From: Pelagibacterium luteolum
GTDB taxonomy: Bacteria; Pseudomonadota; Alphaproteobacteria; Rhizobiales; Devosiaceae
DNA length: 64,000 nt
Assembly (NCBI RefSeq): GCF_900100665.1
Contig: NZ_FNCS01000004.1
Location: 186,001 to 250,000, forward strand
Direction: 5' to 3'
Below the pieces are notes generated by a model, which was given only the letters and a program-made list of their open reading frames with translations, had not been told where the DNA came from and made no database searches. The number at the start of each line of letters is the position of its first letter. The stretch's first letter is position 1. Below are positions 8,386 to 18,400 of this stretch, piece by piece. The position numbers and the translations under genes are program-made.

Positions 8386-8916
8386 TCAAGCCGTGGGCGC
8401 TTGGCCTTTGACCACCATGGGGATGCCGGCCACGACGAAATAGACGTGATCGCAGATGGCGGCGAGTTCCTGGTGGGCGGCGCCGGCGAGGTCGCGGAAG
8501 GTGCGGGCGAGAGCGTTGTCGGGGACGATGCCGAGACCGACTTCGTTCGAGACCAGGATGACCTGGGTGTTCTCGATCCCCCCAAGAACCTCGACCAGCA
8601 TGTCGACTTCATCGGCGACGTCGCGCTCCATGCTGAGGAGATTCGTGATCCACAGCGTCAGGCAATCGACGAGGATCACGTCATGGGCTTGCGCCGCAGC
8701 GAAGATCGATTGGGGCAGTTCGAGGGGTTCTTCGATGGTCGTGAACCGCCCTTCGCGCGAGCGTTGATGCGCGGAGACGCGTTCGAGCATTTCATCGTCG
8801 AGGGCTTCGGCTGTCGCAAGATAGGCAGGGGATTTGCTGTTGCGGATGGCAAGCTGCTCGGCCAACGCCGTCTTGCCCGATCGTGCTCCGCCCAGCACTA
8901 GGATATGACCGCTCAA
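8386..8916 (-). CDS. cobU: Adenosylcobinamide kinase / adenosylcobinamide-phosphate guanylyltransferase
   Basis: The bifunctional CobU/CobP enzyme phosphorylates adenosylcobinamide and then transfers GMP to it. The N-terminal P-loop is VLGGARSGKTALAEQLA. YLATAEALDDEM, ERVSAHQRSR and ILVDCLTLWITNLL follow as in the family, with VSNEVGLGIVPDNALAR near the end. I chose the TTG at 8916, which sits seven bases after GGAGG and gives 176 residues, the usual length. A longer frame to a TTG at 8967 has no such ribosome site. It is monocistronic on the minus strand, facing cbiB. Confidence 0.92.
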   Translation of the reverse strand: MSGHILVLGGARSGKTALAEQLAIRNSKSPAYLATAEALDDEMLERVSAHQRSREGRFTTIEEPLELPQSIFAAAQAHDVILVDCLTLWITNLLSMERDVADEVDMLVEVLGGIENTQVILVSNEVGLGIVPDNALARTFRDLAGAAHQELAAICDHVYFVVAGIPMVVKGQAPTA

Positions 8917-9017
8917 AACCTGGCCTCCGCTTTCATTCAATACCAAATGTGTGTCGGGCTTGCGCAAAGTGCAAGCTTTGGCCGATGCTTGGGCCGGTAA
9001 TCGGACCCAATTACGAT

Positions 9018-9060
9018 TTGACCTTATAATACTTTCGTCCTATGCGCATGCATCAAGGAC
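9018..9060 (+). promoter_or_regulatory. Candidate promoter and imperfect operator upstream of the kinase-zwf operon
   Basis: TTGACC at 9018-9023 is followed 17 bases later by TATGCG (9041-9046), an acceptable -35/-10 pair. An alternative -10, TATAAT, lies at 9025-9030. The stretch 9037-9060 has matching ends (GTCCT and AGGAC) around a GCATGC core and could be a repressor site. This is motif reading only. Confidence 0.3.
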
Positions 9061-9091
9061 CGAAAGCCCAGATTCCGGAGCGAACCCGATC

Positions 9092-9979
9092 GTGCCCAAA
9101 TATTTTCTCGGCGTTGATGGCGGTGGCACCAATTGCCGCATCCGGCTTGCCGACGCCAATCTTAGAACGCTCGCCGAGGCGAGGGGTGGACGCTCCAACC
9201 TTCAGCTCGAGGGCGGTGATCCGGCGTATTTTTCGATCCAGGAAGGCACGCGTCAGGTCTTTGCGATGGCCGGGCTCGATTTTGCCGCGACGACCCAGAC
9301 CCAGGCGTGCTTTGGCATGGCTGGGGCGCGGCTGCCCTCCGCACGCGAAGCCTTTGCCCTGCGCGACTGGCCGTTCGAAAAGGTAACGGTCTATGACGAT
9401 ATCGATATCGCCCGTGCCGGCGCCCATGAGGGCGAAGACGGGGCGGTGATTATCGTGGGCACCGGATCGGCGGGCATGGCGCTGGTCGATGGCCAGCGTT
9501 TCCAGGTCGGTGGCTGGGGCTTTCACATCGGCGACCAGATGTCGGGCGCAATTTTAGGGCGCGAACTGGTGCGGTATGCGGTCGAGGCCGATGACGGGCT
9601 GGTGCCGACATCGCCCCTGACCAAGGCTGTGATCAAGCAATTGGGCGGCGACGTAAACACGGTGATGGCCTGGAGCTTCGACAAGCGTCAACCCGCCGAT
9701 TACGGCGCGCTGATGCCGTTGTTCATGGATTATTTCGACAAGGGCGATCCCGTGGCGCTCGATCTCATGGAGATCGAGCTTGGCTTTATCGACCGCTACG
9801 TGTCTTACTTCAAATCCTGTGGTGCAAACAGGCTGGCCGTCGTCGGCGGCTTTGGGCAAAGGCTGCTGCCTCTGCTCGAAATCCGCTATGGCGACTATGT
9901 GTGCATGCCGCGCGCCGAGCCGCTGCACGGCGCCGTCATCCTGGCCTGCCAGAACGCTGCCACAGCCGATATATCCTGA
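9092..9979 (+). CDS. N-acetylglucosamine kinase-like sugar kinase (BadF/BadG/BcrA/BcrD ATPase family)
   Basis: A 295-residue ASKHA-fold kinase. The phosphate-1 loop FLGVDGGGTNCRIRLAD is at the N-terminus. VIIVGTGSAGMAL (phosphate-2) and GGWGFHIGDQMSGAILG are characteristic of BadF-type N-acetylglucosamine kinases, and VVGGFGQRLLPLL forms the adenosine loop. The probable role is phosphorylation of an amino sugar or glucose at the head of an Entner-Doudoroff operon; the substrate is not certain. The GTG at 9092 was chosen because GGAG precedes it by 11 bases and the conserved VPKYFLGVDGG core starts there; the frame stays open further upstream. The gap to zwf is only 18 bases. Confidence 0.85.
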   Translation: MPKYFLGVDGGGTNCRIRLADANLRTLAEARGGRSNLQLEGGDPAYFSIQEGTRQVFAMAGLDFAATTQTQACFGMAGARLPSAREAFALRDWPFEKVTVYDDIDIARAGAHEGEDGAVIIVGTGSAGMALVDGQRFQVGGWGFHIGDQMSGAILGRELVRYAVEADDGLVPTSPLTKAVIKQLGGDVNTVMAWSFDKRQPADYGALMPLFMDYFDKGDPVALDLMEIELGFIDRYVSYFKSCGANRLAVVGGFGQRLLPLLEIRYGDYVCMPRAEPLHGAVILACQNAATADIS

Positions 9980-9997
9980 ACCGACGGAGGCCCGTCC

Positions 9998-11479
9998 TTG
10001 TCCGCACGTATCATTCCGGTCCAGCCCTTCGACTATGTCGTCTTCGGGGCGACGGGCGACCTCACCAAGCGCAAGCTGATCCCTGCGCTCTACCACCGAT
10101 TTGCCGACGGTCAGTTCGATGAGCGCTCGCGCATCATCGGCGTGTCGCGCACCGAAATGAGCGACAAGGCGTTTCAGAAACTGGCCCGCGATGCGGTGAC
10201 CGAGTTCGTGGAAGCCGACTATCAGGACAAGGCGACGGTCGACAAATTCATCTCGTGCTTTTCCTATGTCGCCAATGACGTGTCCAACCGGGACGGCTGG
10301 GCTGACCTCGAAAAGGCGCTGCGCACCGATCCCGAGATCGTGCGTGCCTTCTACCTCGCTGTCGCGCCATCGCTGTTCGGGCCGATCTGCGAATATCTCG
10401 ACAACAAGGGCTATTGGCGCCGCGACGCGCGGGTCGTCGTGGAAAAGCCGCTCGGCCACGATCTGGCATCCTCGATGGAAATCAACGATGCCATCTCGGA
10501 AGTGTTCGCCGAAGATCAGGTCTATCGCATCGACCATTATCTGGGCAAAGAGACCGTCCAGAACCTTCTGGCCCTTCGCTTCGGCAATATCTTGTTCGAA
10601 CCCATCTGGGATGCTGCCCATATAGACCACGTCCAGATCACGGTTTCCGAGGACGTGGGCGCGGGAACGCGCGGCTATTACGATGATTCCGGCGCGCTGC
10701 GTGACATGGTCCAGAACCACATGATGCAGCTTTTGTGCCTCGTCGCCATGGAGCCGCCGGCATCGGACGATGCCAATGCGCTGCGCGACGAAAAGCTCAA
10801 GGTCTTGCGGTCGCTCAAGCCCATTACGGGCGAAAGCGTCTCCAAGTGCACGGTGCGCGGACAATACAAGGGCGGCGCGGTGAATGGTGGCTCGGTCGCC
10901 GGCTATCAGGACGAACTGCCCGAGGACAAGAAGGGATCGAAAACTGAGACCTTCGTTGCGATCAAGGCCGAGGTCGAAAACTGGCGCTGGTCGGGCGTGC
11001 CGTTCTATCTGCGCACGGGTAAGCGGCTGGCCAATCGTGTATCGGAAATCGTCATCCAGTTCCGTGCCATACCCCATTCGATCTTCGATCACGCCGAGGG
11101 GGCGCCAAAGCCCAACCGGCTGGTGATCCGGCTGCAGCCCGACGAGGGCGTCAAGCTGTTCCTGATGATCAAGGATCCCGGCCCCGGGGGCATGCGGCTG
11201 CGCGAAGTGCCGCTGAACCTCTCGTTCGCCGAAACGTTCAATGAACGAACCCCGGAAGCCTATGAGCGGCTGCTGCTCGACGTCATTCGCGGCAACCAGA
11301 CGTTGTTCATGCGCCGCGACGAACTCGAAGCGGCGTGGCGCTGGATCGATCCCATTCGCGAAGCCTGGGACAATTCGTCCGACGCGCCCCAGACCTATAC
11401 CTCTGGTACTTGGGGGCCAACCGGTTCGGTCGCGCTGATCGAGCGTGACGGACGGACCTGGCACGAAGGGGATTACTGA
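9998..11479 (+). CDS. zwf: Glucose-6-phosphate 1-dehydrogenase
   Basis: A 493-residue enzyme that oxidises glucose 6-phosphate to 6-phosphogluconolactone with NAD(P)+. VVFGATGDLTKRKLIPALY is the nucleotide-binding loop near the N-terminus, VVVEKPLGHDL follows, and YRIDHYLGKETVQNLLALRF contains the substrate-binding signature. The C-terminal half shows FYLRTGKRL and the closing WGPTGS motif. The TTG start is preceded by GGAGG at good spacing. It is second in a four-gene run (kinase, zwf, pgl, edd) that builds the upper Entner-Doudoroff pathway. All key residues I can check are present. Confidence 0.97.
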   Translation: MSARIIPVQPFDYVVFGATGDLTKRKLIPALYHRFADGQFDERSRIIGVSRTEMSDKAFQKLARDAVTEFVEADYQDKATVDKFISCFSYVANDVSNRDGWADLEKALRTDPEIVRAFYLAVAPSLFGPICEYLDNKGYWRRDARVVVEKPLGHDLASSMEINDAISEVFAEDQVYRIDHYLGKETVQNLLALRFGNILFEPIWDAAHIDHVQITVSEDVGAGTRGYYDDSGALRDMVQNHMMQLLCLVAMEPPASDDANALRDEKLKVLRSLKPITGESVSKCTVRGQYKGGAVNGGSVAGYQDELPEDKKGSKTETFVAIKAEVENWRWSGVPFYLRTGKRLANRVSEIVIQFRAIPHSIFDHAEGAPKPNRLVIRLQPDEGVKLFLMIKDPGPGGMRLREVPLNLSFAETFNERTPEAYERLLLDVIRGNQTLFMRRDELEAAWRWIDPIREAWDNSSDAPQTYTSGTWGPTGSVALIERDGRTWHEGDY

Positions 11480-11520
11480 TCCCCGCTGCCAGCCCGCATC
11501 TTTTTTTCGGAGCATAGACC

Positions 11521-12219
11521 ATGACCATCGAGCGCAACGTGTTTTCCGATCGCGACAAGCTGGCCGAGGCGCTGGCCGAGGCGGTTGCCGACAATCTCAA
11601 TGCGGGCCTCGATGAGCGCGGCAGGGCTTCGCTCGCTGTATCGGGCGGCTCGACGCCGAAGCGGTTCTTCGAGGTGCTTTCGGCCCGTGACGATGTCGAT
11701 TGGGAGAACGTCACGATCACTTTGGTCGACGAGCGCTGGGTGCATGAAAGCTCGGATCGCTCCAATGCCGGGCTGGTCAAGGACAACCTTCTGGCCGGCC
11801 CTGCCGCCGAGGCGATTTTCGTGCCGCTCTATTCGGGCGGCGAAGCACCCGATGCCGAAGGGATCGCCAAGACCAACGAGCGGCTGGCCGCCGTTCCGAG
11901 CCCGTTCGATGCGGTGATCCTTGGCATGGGCAATGACGGGCACACGGCATCGTTTTTTCCCGGCGGCGATACGCTGGAAGACGCGCTGGGCAATGCAGGG
12001 CCCGCGCTGGCCATTCGCGCACCGGGGGCGGGTGAACCGCGCGTGACGCTAACCTTGCCCAAGGTCCTCGATACCCGCTCCCTCTATCTCCATATTGAAG
12101 GAGAGGAGAAAGCGGAAACGCTCGACAAGGCGCTCGAGACCGGACCGGTCGAAGCCATGCCGGTGCGCGCAGTGCTCTCTCAGAGCCATGTGCCCGTATC
12201 GCTCTATTGGTGTCCGTAA
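11521..12219 (+). CDS. pgl: 6-phosphogluconolactonase
   Basis: A 232-residue protein of the glucosamine-6-phosphate isomerase/6-phosphogluconolactonase fold. SLAVSGGSTPKRFFEVL is the phosphate-binding loop, TLVDERWVHESSDRSNAGLV the active-site segment, and VILGMGNDGHTASFFPG the third conserved block. It hydrolyses the lactone made by Zwf to 6-phosphogluconate. It lies 41 bases after zwf and 48 bases before edd on the same strand. Length and motifs are those of the DevB-type enzyme. Confidence 0.96.
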   Translation: MTIERNVFSDRDKLAEALAEAVADNLNAGLDERGRASLAVSGGSTPKRFFEVLSARDDVDWENVTITLVDERWVHESSDRSNAGLVKDNLLAGPAAEAIFVPLYSGGEAPDAEGIAKTNERLAAVPSPFDAVILGMGNDGHTASFFPGGDTLEDALGNAGPALAIRAPGAGEPRVTLTLPKVLDTRSLYLHIEGEEKAETLDKALETGPVEAMPVRAVLSQSHVPVSLYWCP

Positions 12220-12267
12220 CGCCAACCCGATTTCTGCCCTCCACCTTTCCTCGCTCAGGAGGCGACA

Positions 12268-14082
12268 ATGACCGTAAAGACCGCAATCAAGGACGTGACC
12301 GATCGTATCGCCGCGCGCTCGGAACTCTCGCGCCGCGATTACCTCGACCGGCTCGACAAGGCGCGCGACAAGGGCGTGCACCGGGCGGCGCTCTCGTGCG
12401 GTAATCTCGCGCATGGGTTTGCGGCCTGCGGGCCGACCGACAAGGCGGCGCTGGCCGGAGATCAGGCGCTCAACCTCGGGATCATCACAGCCTATAACGA
12501 CATGCTCTCGGCCCATCAGCCCTACGAGACCTATCCCGACCTGATCCGTGCGGCGGCGCGCGATGCGGGTGGCGTGGCGCAGGTGGCGGGCGGCGTGCCG
12601 GCGATGTGCGATGGCGTGACTCAGGGCCAGACGGGTATGGATTTGTCGCTGTTTTCGCGCGACGTGATCGCCATGTCGGCGGCTGTCGGCCTCTCGCACA
12701 ACATGTTCGATGCGGTGACCTATCTTGGCATCTGCGACAAGATCGTGCCGGGTCTGGTGATCGCAGCGTTGACCTTCGGGCATCTGCCGGCTGTGTTCAT
12801 TCCTGCCGGCCCGATGACCACCGGTCTGCCGAACGACGAAAAGGCGCGGGTGCGCCAGCTGTTCATGGAAGGCAAGGTCGGACGCGCCGAGCTGCTCGAA
12901 GCCGAGAGCAAATCATACCATGGCCCCGGCACCTGCACGTTCTACGGCACCGCCAATTCCAACCAGATGCTTATGGAAATCATGGGCCTGCACCTGCCGG
13001 GCGCAAGCTTTGTCAATCCGGGCACGCCGTTGCGCGATGCGCTGACCAAAGCGGCCGTGAAGCGCGCTTTAGCCATCACCGCGCAGGGCAATGAATATAC
13101 CCCGGCCGGGCATGTGATCGACGAAAAATCGATCGTCAACGGCCTGGTAGGCCTTCTGGCGACGGGCGGATCGACCAACCATACGATGCATCTGGTTGCC
13201 ATGGCCAATGCGGCAGGTCTTCGGATCACATGGGACGACATGTCGGCGCTTTCCGACGTCGTGCCACTTCTCGCGCGCGTCTATCCCAATGGGCTGGCTG
13301 ACGTGAACCATTTCCACGCCGCTGGGGGCATGGGGTTCCTGATCCGCGAACTGCTCGATGCAGGCTATCTGCACGAAGACGTAACGACCGTGTGGGGCAA
13401 GGGGCTGGAGGCTTACACCAAGGAGCCGCGCTATATCGAAGAAGAACTGAGCTTCGAGCCGGCGCCAAAAGAGAGCGGCAATCCCAAGGTTTTGGCCAAG
13501 GCGACAGAGCCGTTTGCCAAGACCGGCGGGCTGAAGCTGCTGTCGGGCAATTTGGGCAAATCGGTGATCAAGGTCTCGGCGGTCAAGCCGGAAAACCGGG
13601 TCATCGAAGCACCCGCCAAAGTCTTCCACACCCAGCAGGGTCTGCTCGATGCCTTTAAAGCCGGCGAGTTGACGAGCGATTTTATCGCGGTCATCCGGTT
13701 TCAGGGGCCAAGGGCAGTGGGCATGCCCGAACTTCATAAATTGACGCCGACTCTGGGTATCCTTCAGGACCGTGGGATCAAGGTCGCTCTTTTGACCGAC
13801 GGTCGCATGTCGGGGGCCTCGGGCAAGGTGCCGGCGGCCATTCACATGACGCCGGAAGCTGCAGATGGTGGTCCGATTGCCAAGATCCGCGAAGGCGACA
13901 TGCTGCGGCTCGATGCGGAAGCGGGGACGCTCACCTATTTGGGTGACGAACGCGCCTTCCTGGCCCGGACGCCGGCAACGGAAAATCTCGAGCATGAACA
14001 TTTCGGCATGGGACGCGAATTGTTCGCAGGATTCCGTCAGCTCGTCGGCACGGCCGATCGGGGCGCCAGCGTCTTTGCATGA
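12268..14082 (+). CDS. edd: Phosphogluconate dehydratase
   Basis: A 604-residue member of the IlvD/Edd iron-sulfur dehydratase family. It converts 6-phosphogluconate to 2-keto-3-deoxy-6-phosphogluconate. Signatures include [20 protein letters not shown] with a cluster cysteine, [20 protein letters not shown] with the second cysteine region, and [19 protein letters not shown] near the C-terminus. An AGGAGG ribosome site lies just before the ATG. The aldolase gene (eda) that would complete the pathway is not in this window, so it must be elsewhere. Confidence 0.97.
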   Translation: MTVKTAIKDVTDRIAARSELSRRDYLDRLDKARDKGVHRAALSCGNLAHGFAACGPTDKAALAGDQALNLGIITAYNDMLSAHQPYETYPDLIRAAARDAGGVAQVAGGVPAMCDGVTQGQTGMDLSLFSRDVIAMSAAVGLSHNMFDAVTYLGICDKIVPGLVIAALTFGHLPAVFIPAGPMTTGLPNDEKARVRQLFMEGKVGRAELLEAESKSYHGPGTCTFYGTANSNQMLMEIMGLHLPGASFVNPGTPLRDALTKAAVKRALAITAQGNEYTPAGHVIDEKSIVNGLVGLLATGGSTNHTMHLVAMANAAGLRITWDDMSALSDVVPLLARVYPNGLADVNHFHAAGGMGFLIRELLDAGYLHEDVTTVWGKGLEAYTKEPRYIEEELSFEPAPKESGNPKVLAKATEPFAKTGGLKLLSGNLGKSVIKVSAVKPENRVIEAPAKVFHTQQGLLDAFKAGELTSDFIAVIRFQGPRAVGMPELHKLTPTLGILQDRGIKVALLTDGRMSGASGKVPAAIHMTPEAADGGPIAKIREGDMLRLDAEAGTLTYLGDERAFLARTPATENLEHEHFGMGRELFAGFRQLVGTADRGASVFA

Positions 14083-14126
14083 CGGCCCTGCCGATATAGA
14101 CAGGGGAAAGTTGGGAGGAGACGGGA

Positions 14127-14300
14127 ATGCGGATATTATATGCAGTGCTGCTGGCGGGCGTGCCGACGATCAACACGTTTTGGGTCATGACGTCGGGATT
14201 GGCCTGGCCGGTGCAGCTTTTGCTATTGGCGGCGGGCGTGGGCGTTAGCGCCTATCTGATCCTTGCCGCAATGCGGCAGGCGGGGGCGCAAAAGCTCTGA
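14127..14300 (+). CDS. Small membrane protein, 57 residues
   Basis: A strong GGAGGAG site at 14114-14120 precedes the ATG. The peptide has two hydrophobic stretches, about residues 3-26 (ILYAVLLAGVPTINTFWV and onward) and 29-49 (VQLLLLAAGVGVSAYLILAAM), then a short charged tail ending in QAGAQKL. It is therefore probably a two-helix inner-membrane peptide. The next gene starts two bases after its stop, so it is likely co-translated with the acetyltransferase. I do not recognise the family and assign no function. Confidence 0.65.
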   Translation: MRILYAVLLAGVPTINTFWVMTSGLAWPVQLLLLAAGVGVSAYLILAAMRQAGAQKL

Positions 14301-14302
14301 TC

Positions 14303-14740
14303 ATGTCTCAACCGGGCTGCATATTCCTGACTGTGCCGGTGTTTTCGCCCCTCTGCAATCTGGGCTTTGCGCTGCGGCGTGAGGTGTTCATCATCGAGCA
14401 GAATGTCCCCGAAGAGCTAGAGCACGACACCGACGACATGACGGCCACCCATGTGGTTGGCATCATGGATGGCGCGGTGGTTGCGGTCGCACGAATCCTC
14501 TTCAAGGAGCAACACGCCAAGATCGGTCGGGTCGCAGTGGCAGCGTCGCATCGCGGGCTAAGACTTGGTGCGCAATTGATCGACTACGCCGTCGAAGTCG
14601 CCCATCAGCACGGCGAGACGCGCTGCTATCTCGAGAGCCAGGCGGACAAGATCGGCTTTTATGCCCGCCTGGGATTTGTTGCCTTTGGCGACGAATTCAT
14701 GGACGCCGGTATTCCTCACCTCAAGATGAAGAACTACTGA
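14303..14740 (+). CDS. GNAT-family N-acetyltransferase
   Basis: A 145-residue acetyltransferase of the YjcF/ElaA-like type. [22 protein letters not shown] is the N-terminal substrate segment. The acetyl-CoA loop is in [24 protein letters not shown], and [19 protein letters not shown] is the typical C-terminal end. The substrate cannot be read from sequence. It starts two bases after the small membrane protein and its end overlaps the 3' end of the BCCT transporter gene on the other strand by about 20 bases. Confidence 0.88.
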   Translation: MSQPGCIFLTVPVFSPLCNLGFALRREVFIIEQNVPEELEHDTDDMTATHVVGIMDGAVVAVARILFKEQHAKIGRVAVAASHRGLRLGAQLIDYAVEVAHQHGETRCYLESQADKIGFYARLGFVAFGDEFMDAGIPHLKMKNY

Positions 14741-16730
14741 CTTCGACGGTTTCGGGCGCATGCTCGGGAGCACCGGTCAGGATCTGGGAAGCCGGCGACG
14801 CCACAAGCGCCAGATAGCGCTCGAACTGCACCAGGACGTCGGTGATGATCTGGTCGCGGCTCATGCCCATGATGTCGTAACCGCGGCTTCCATCCGAGAA
14901 ATAGGTGCGCGCCTCATAGCGTAGATCGGGCCGAGACGCTTCGAGCGCTGAGAACGCCGCCAGCTTGTGCTCGGCGCGGTGCACGCCATAGACGAAGTCG
15001 CGGACACCGTCCGCCGGTACGGTAAGAGACACCGCGCCCGTCGTGTCGTTGCGGGTGATGTCCGTGGCGCGACCGCGTTTGTCGAGCTCTGCCTTCACCG
15101 CCTCAAGTGCGGCAGAAACGTCGGTGTCGATATAGGCATCGACATCGTGCGACGTGGGGGCCTTGAGCATCATGGCCAACCGGCGTTGCCAGGTCACACC
15201 ACTTGCTGGTTGCGGAAGCGAAGCGCTGCCGACAGCAGCCATGGAGCCCAGATCGGCCCGCATGCCGATAAACAGCGACAAGATGAGCGCCAGCATGACG
15301 AGGGCGAACGGCAGTGCCGATGCGATCGTCGCCGCCTGCAGGGCGGCAAGTCCGCCGGCAAGCAGCAACAGCGATGCCACGACACCTTCGAGAACGCACC
15401 AGAACACGCGCTGGATCGTGGGCGTGTTGGTTTCCCCGCCGGCCGCGATCGTATCGATCACCATCGATCCTGAATCAGACGACGTGACGAAAAACACAGC
15501 GACTAGAATGATGGCCAGCGTTGATGTGACACCCGAGAACGGCAGATATTCGAAGAACTGAAACAATCCTACCGATATGTCGTCGGCAATCGCGGTGCTC
15601 AATGCCCCGGCGGCGGATGTCATGTCCACGATGATGCCCGTGTTGCCGAATACCGTCATCCAGATGAAGGTAAAGCCTGCCGGGATAAACAGCACGGCAA
15701 CGAGGAATTCACGCACCGTGCGTCCACGCGAAATGCGCGCGATGAACATCCCTACGAACGGCGACCAGGAAATCCACCACGCCCAGTAAAACAGTGTCCA
15801 GTCGTCCGTCCATGAGCGCGGATCGTAGGCGTAAAGGTTGAACGTCATCAGGACGAAGCGGTCGAGATACAGGCCCACATTCTGAACGAGGTCGCGCATC
15901 AACTCGCCGGTCGGGCCGACGATCAGCACAAAGAGCATGAGGAGAACGGCGACGACGAGGTTGGCTTCCGAAAGAATGCGGACGCCTTTGTCCAGCCCTG
16001 TGACGACTGAAATGGTGGCGACCGCAGTGATGCCGGCAATGAGCGCGACCTGCACTTCGGGCGTGTTGGGAAATCCGATGAGGTATTCTAGCCCCGCGCC
16101 GATCTGGTTGACGCCGAAGCCGAGCGAGGTCGCAAGACCGAAGACGGTGCCGACGATGGCAAAGATATCGACGGCGTGCCCGATGGGTCCGTTGATCTTT
16201 TCCTTGAGCAGGGGATAGAGCCCGGAGCGAATGGTGAGGGGCAGGTTGAAGCGATAGCCGAAATAGGCGAGCGCCAAACCGACGACCGCATAAATCGCCC
16301 AGGCATGAACGCCCCAATGAAAGAAGGTCGCCGTTATCGCCTCTCGGATCGCATCGATCGTATAGGGCTCTGCGGTCGGAGGCGCCGCATAATGGCTAAC
16401 GGGCTCGCCGACGCCGTAATACATGAGGCCAATGCCCATGCCGGCGGCAAAGAGCATGGCGATCCAGGAGTGATAGGCAAAGTCCGGCGTCGAATCGTCG
16501 GGACCGAGCTTGAGGTTGCCGAACCGCGAGGCGGCAATTAGCAGAACGGCGATCATCATGATGCCGACGGCCAGAAGATAGAGCCAGCCGAAACTCTCGA
16601 GGATCGTCGATTGCAGCGCGCTAAAAAAGACTTCAGCCTGATTGGGCGCAACGAGCCCAACGGCGAGAAAAAGACCGATAATGATCAGGGAGCCGAAAAA
16701 TACCGGCGCGTTGATGACGAAAGTCTTCAT
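14721..16730 (-). CDS. BCCT-family betaine/carnitine/choline transporter with C-terminal extension
   Basis: A 669-residue, 12-helix transporter. [18 protein letters not shown] is the substrate and ion segment of the first helices, and the tryptophan-rich family signature [23 protein letters not shown] is intact (around residues 320-345). A cytoplasmic tail of about 150 residues follows the last helix, as in BetT-type choline transporters, and often senses osmotic stress. The ATG at 16730 is preceded by GGGGGAA; a longer frame to 16766 lacks a ribosome site. Likely imports choline or glycine betaine as osmoprotectant. A candidate general-stress promoter lies just upstream. Confidence 0.93.
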   Translation of the reverse strand: MKTFVINAPVFFGSLIIIGLFLAVGLVAPNQAEVFFSALQSTILESFGWLYLLAVGIMMIAVLLIAASRFGNLKLGPDDSTPDFAYHSWIAMLFAAGMGIGLMYYGVGEPVSHYAAPPTAEPYTIDAIREAITATFFHWGVHAWAIYAVVGLALAYFGYRFNLPLTIRSGLYPLLKEKINGPIGHAVDIFAIVGTVFGLATSLGFGVNQIGAGLEYLIGFPNTPEVQVALIAGITAVATISVVTGLDKGVRILSEANLVVAVLLMLFVLIVGPTGELMRDLVQNVGLYLDRFVLMTFNLYAYDPRSWTDDWTLFYWAWWISWSPFVGMFIARISRGRTVREFLVAVLFIPAGFTFIWMTVFGNTGIIVDMTSAAGALSTAIADDISVGLFQFFEYLPFSGVTSTLAIILVAVFFVTSSDSGSMVIDTIAAGGETNTPTIQRVFWCVLEGVVASLLLLAGGLAALQAATIASALPFALVMLALILSLFIGMRADLGSMAAVGSASLPQPASGVTWQRRLAMMLKAPTSHDVDAYIDTDVSAALEAVKAELDKRGRATDITRNDTTGAVSLTVPADGVRDFVYGVHRAEHKLAAFSALEASRPDLRYEARTYFSDGSRGYDIMGMSRDQIITDVLVQFERYLALVASPASQILTGAPEHAPETVEVSSSSS

Positions 16731-16759
16731 GACAATTCCCCCATAGACAAAGGGGACCC

Positions 16760-16784
16760 AACGCAACGCGAAGGGGAACGTTCC
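16760..16784 (-). promoter_or_regulatory. Candidate EcfG (general stress sigma factor) promoter of the BCCT transporter
   Basis: Read on the minus strand, GGAAC (16784-16780) is followed after exactly 16 bases by CGTT (16763-16760). This matches the alphaproteobacterial EcfG consensus GGAAC-N16/17-CGTT. The expected transcript start is about 20 bases before the chosen ATG. The -35 element is also part of the palindrome GGAACGTTCC (16775-16784). Confidence 0.6.
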
Positions 16785-16797
16785 TAAAAAGCCGCGA

Positions 16798-17541
16798 TCA
16801 GCGCTTTCGCGTCTCCGTGGCGTGCTTGAGAAGCATATCCTTGGCCTGGTTGATCTTGGCGGCCAGAAACGCCGATCCGCCGGCGTCAGGATGCATCTTT
16901 TTCATGAGCGCGCGATGCGCCGAACGGATGGCATCGGGCGTTGCGCCGGGTTTGAGGCCCAGGATTTCGTAGGCTTCCTCGGTGGTGTTGACCGCGCCGC
17001 TTGCTTCGCGTTTTTCCTCGTCGGCACCAGCCTCGGTTTCCATGCCGAACTCGGCGGCGAAATAGTCGCGCCAGCCGGACCGATTGGCATCGAGCCAGCT
17101 TTCCAGCAAGGCGATCGAGTCGGGATCGTCGGAGACTTCGTCATAAAGCGCCCAGCATTCCTCTGCCGAAAGATCGGCCAACTCGCGGCCTTTGAAATGC
17201 CCGGCCCGCACGGTGCCCGAAACCGAACCGGTGTCATGGTCGAGCCGCATCGAAAAGAAGGTGGAAGAAACGGTGGACGCTGTATTGGGGCTCGCCATGC
17301 CGGCCCCGAAATCGATCGGTCCGAGCCGTCCCCGCATCAGAACGCCGATCCCGCCAGCGGCCAAAATACTGGCGATCATCATCTGGCCGCGTATGCCCAG
17401 AAAGGCGGCGCCTGCAACCATTGCCCCGCCTACCAGCCAGCGCAGCGCGCGCACGAGCTTGCGAATTTCGCCCGAGATGAACAGCGAAGAAAAATAGGCA
17501 ACAACGAGAGCGACGGCTCCAGCCGCGAAAAGCCAGATCAT
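16798..17541 (-). CDS. Membrane protein with C-terminal DnaJ domain
   Basis: A 247-residue protein. The N-terminus has hydrophobic segments at about residues 2-22 and 38-75, which should anchor it in the inner membrane. The last 65 residues form a J-domain-like fold: [50 protein letters not shown] (positions 187-236). The usual HPD is present in MHPDAGG. The middle part contains [24 protein letters not shown]. It probably recruits a DnaK partner at the membrane. Its start overlaps the stop of the VWA-like gene by ATGA, so the two are an operon and probably act together. Confidence 0.85.
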   Translation of the reverse strand: MIWLFAAGAVALVVAYFSSLFISGEIRKLVRALRWLVGGAMVAGAAFLGIRGQMMIASILAAGGIGVLMRGRLGPIDFGAGMASPNTASTVSSTFFSMRLDHDTGSVSGTVRAGHFKGRELADLSAEECWALYDEVSDDPDSIALLESWLDANRSGWRDYFAAEFGMETEAGADEEKREASGAVNTTEEAYEILGLKPGATPDAIRSAHRALMKKMHPDAGGSAFLAAKINQAKDMLLKHATETRKR

Positions 17542-18263
17542 GAGAGCTGTTCGAGGAGCAGGCGCGCCGACCCACTCCCCTGCAGTTTCAGGGCCGACCG
17601 CCCGCCGCTGGCATAGGCGGCGACGGCACGCAACAGCGCCGCCAACTCGGCGGCGGCGCCGGCGTTGAACTTCGCGTAGGCGCCCTTGGTGAGGCGCGCA
17701 AATTCTCGGAACGCGCTTTCCGCCACGCCGTCATGGCCCTCCTGGAAGATGAACATCGGGCACCCCAAAAGACCCAGTTCGCCAGCCTTTTGCGCCAGCC
17801 GGTCGATGTCTTCTTCCATGGCGTCGCCGACATAGACAATAGCATTGATCTTTTTCGTCTTGTGCTCGGTACGGGCGTGAGACAGCACCTTGGAAATCTG
17901 GGTGTGGCCGCCGCGGCAATCGATGCCGGTCATCAGCCCTGCAAGGCTGCGGGCGTCCGACACCCATTTGGATGCCCGGCACTCTCCAAACCCACGAAAA
18001 TAGATGAGCTGCACATCGAGCCCGCCGGTCTTGGCGACGGTCTCGAACATTTCCGACTGCAATTGGCACGCCATGTCCCAGGTGGGTTGGCGGCTCATCG
18101 TCGCATCCATGGCGAACAACAGGCGCCCTCGCTGCCCGGCGGCCATCGGTTCACGCGCTTCGGCCATCGCTCCCACTTTGGCAACGAAATCGGCGATCGC
18201 GCCGCTTGCCTTGGCTGTCTGGGGGCGCTGATTGGGGCTACGGGTCGGTGTCTTGTCGGCCAC
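17538..18263 (-). CDS. VWA-like domain protein, unknown function
   Basis: A 241-residue protein with a GTG start preceded by AAGGAG. The core starts [21 protein letters not shown], where DATMS stands in for the MIDAS DxSxS of von Willebrand A domains. [33 protein letters not shown] and [14 protein letters not shown] follow, in the order expected of a Rossmann-like VWA fold. No signal peptide is seen, so it is likely cytosolic. The N-terminal 30 residues are polar and rich in Pro, Thr and Ala. It is coupled to the membrane DnaJ protein. No function can be assigned beyond metal-dependent protein binding. Confidence 0.75.
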   Translation of the reverse strand: MADKTPTRSPNQRPQTAKASGAIADFVAKVGAMAEAREPMAAGQRGRLLFAMDATMSRQPTWDMACQLQSEMFETVAKTGGLDVQLIYFRGFGECRASKWVSDARSLAGLMTGIDCRGGHTQISKVLSHARTEHKTKKINAIVYVGDAMEEDIDRLAQKAGELGLLGCPMFIFQEGHDGVAESAFREFARLTKGAYAKFNAGAAAELAALLRAVAAYASGGRSALKLQGSGSARLLLEQLS

Positions 18264-18400
18264 ATCTACTCCTTTTGACTGAATATGGGTGACGATGGAC
18301 CGGCCTGCAAGTCAACCCGCAAGGAGCAACTTGTCTTGCGCAAGGATATGCTGCAAAAGGGGATCAACAAAGTTTGAACTCCGGGCCTCATCCCAGCAAG

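Noticed and set aside
9554-11515. 653-residue open frame on the minus strand across the kinase and zwf genes
   Set aside because: It is antisense to genes with intact catalytic motifs and encodes an improbable Arg/His/Gln-rich chain.
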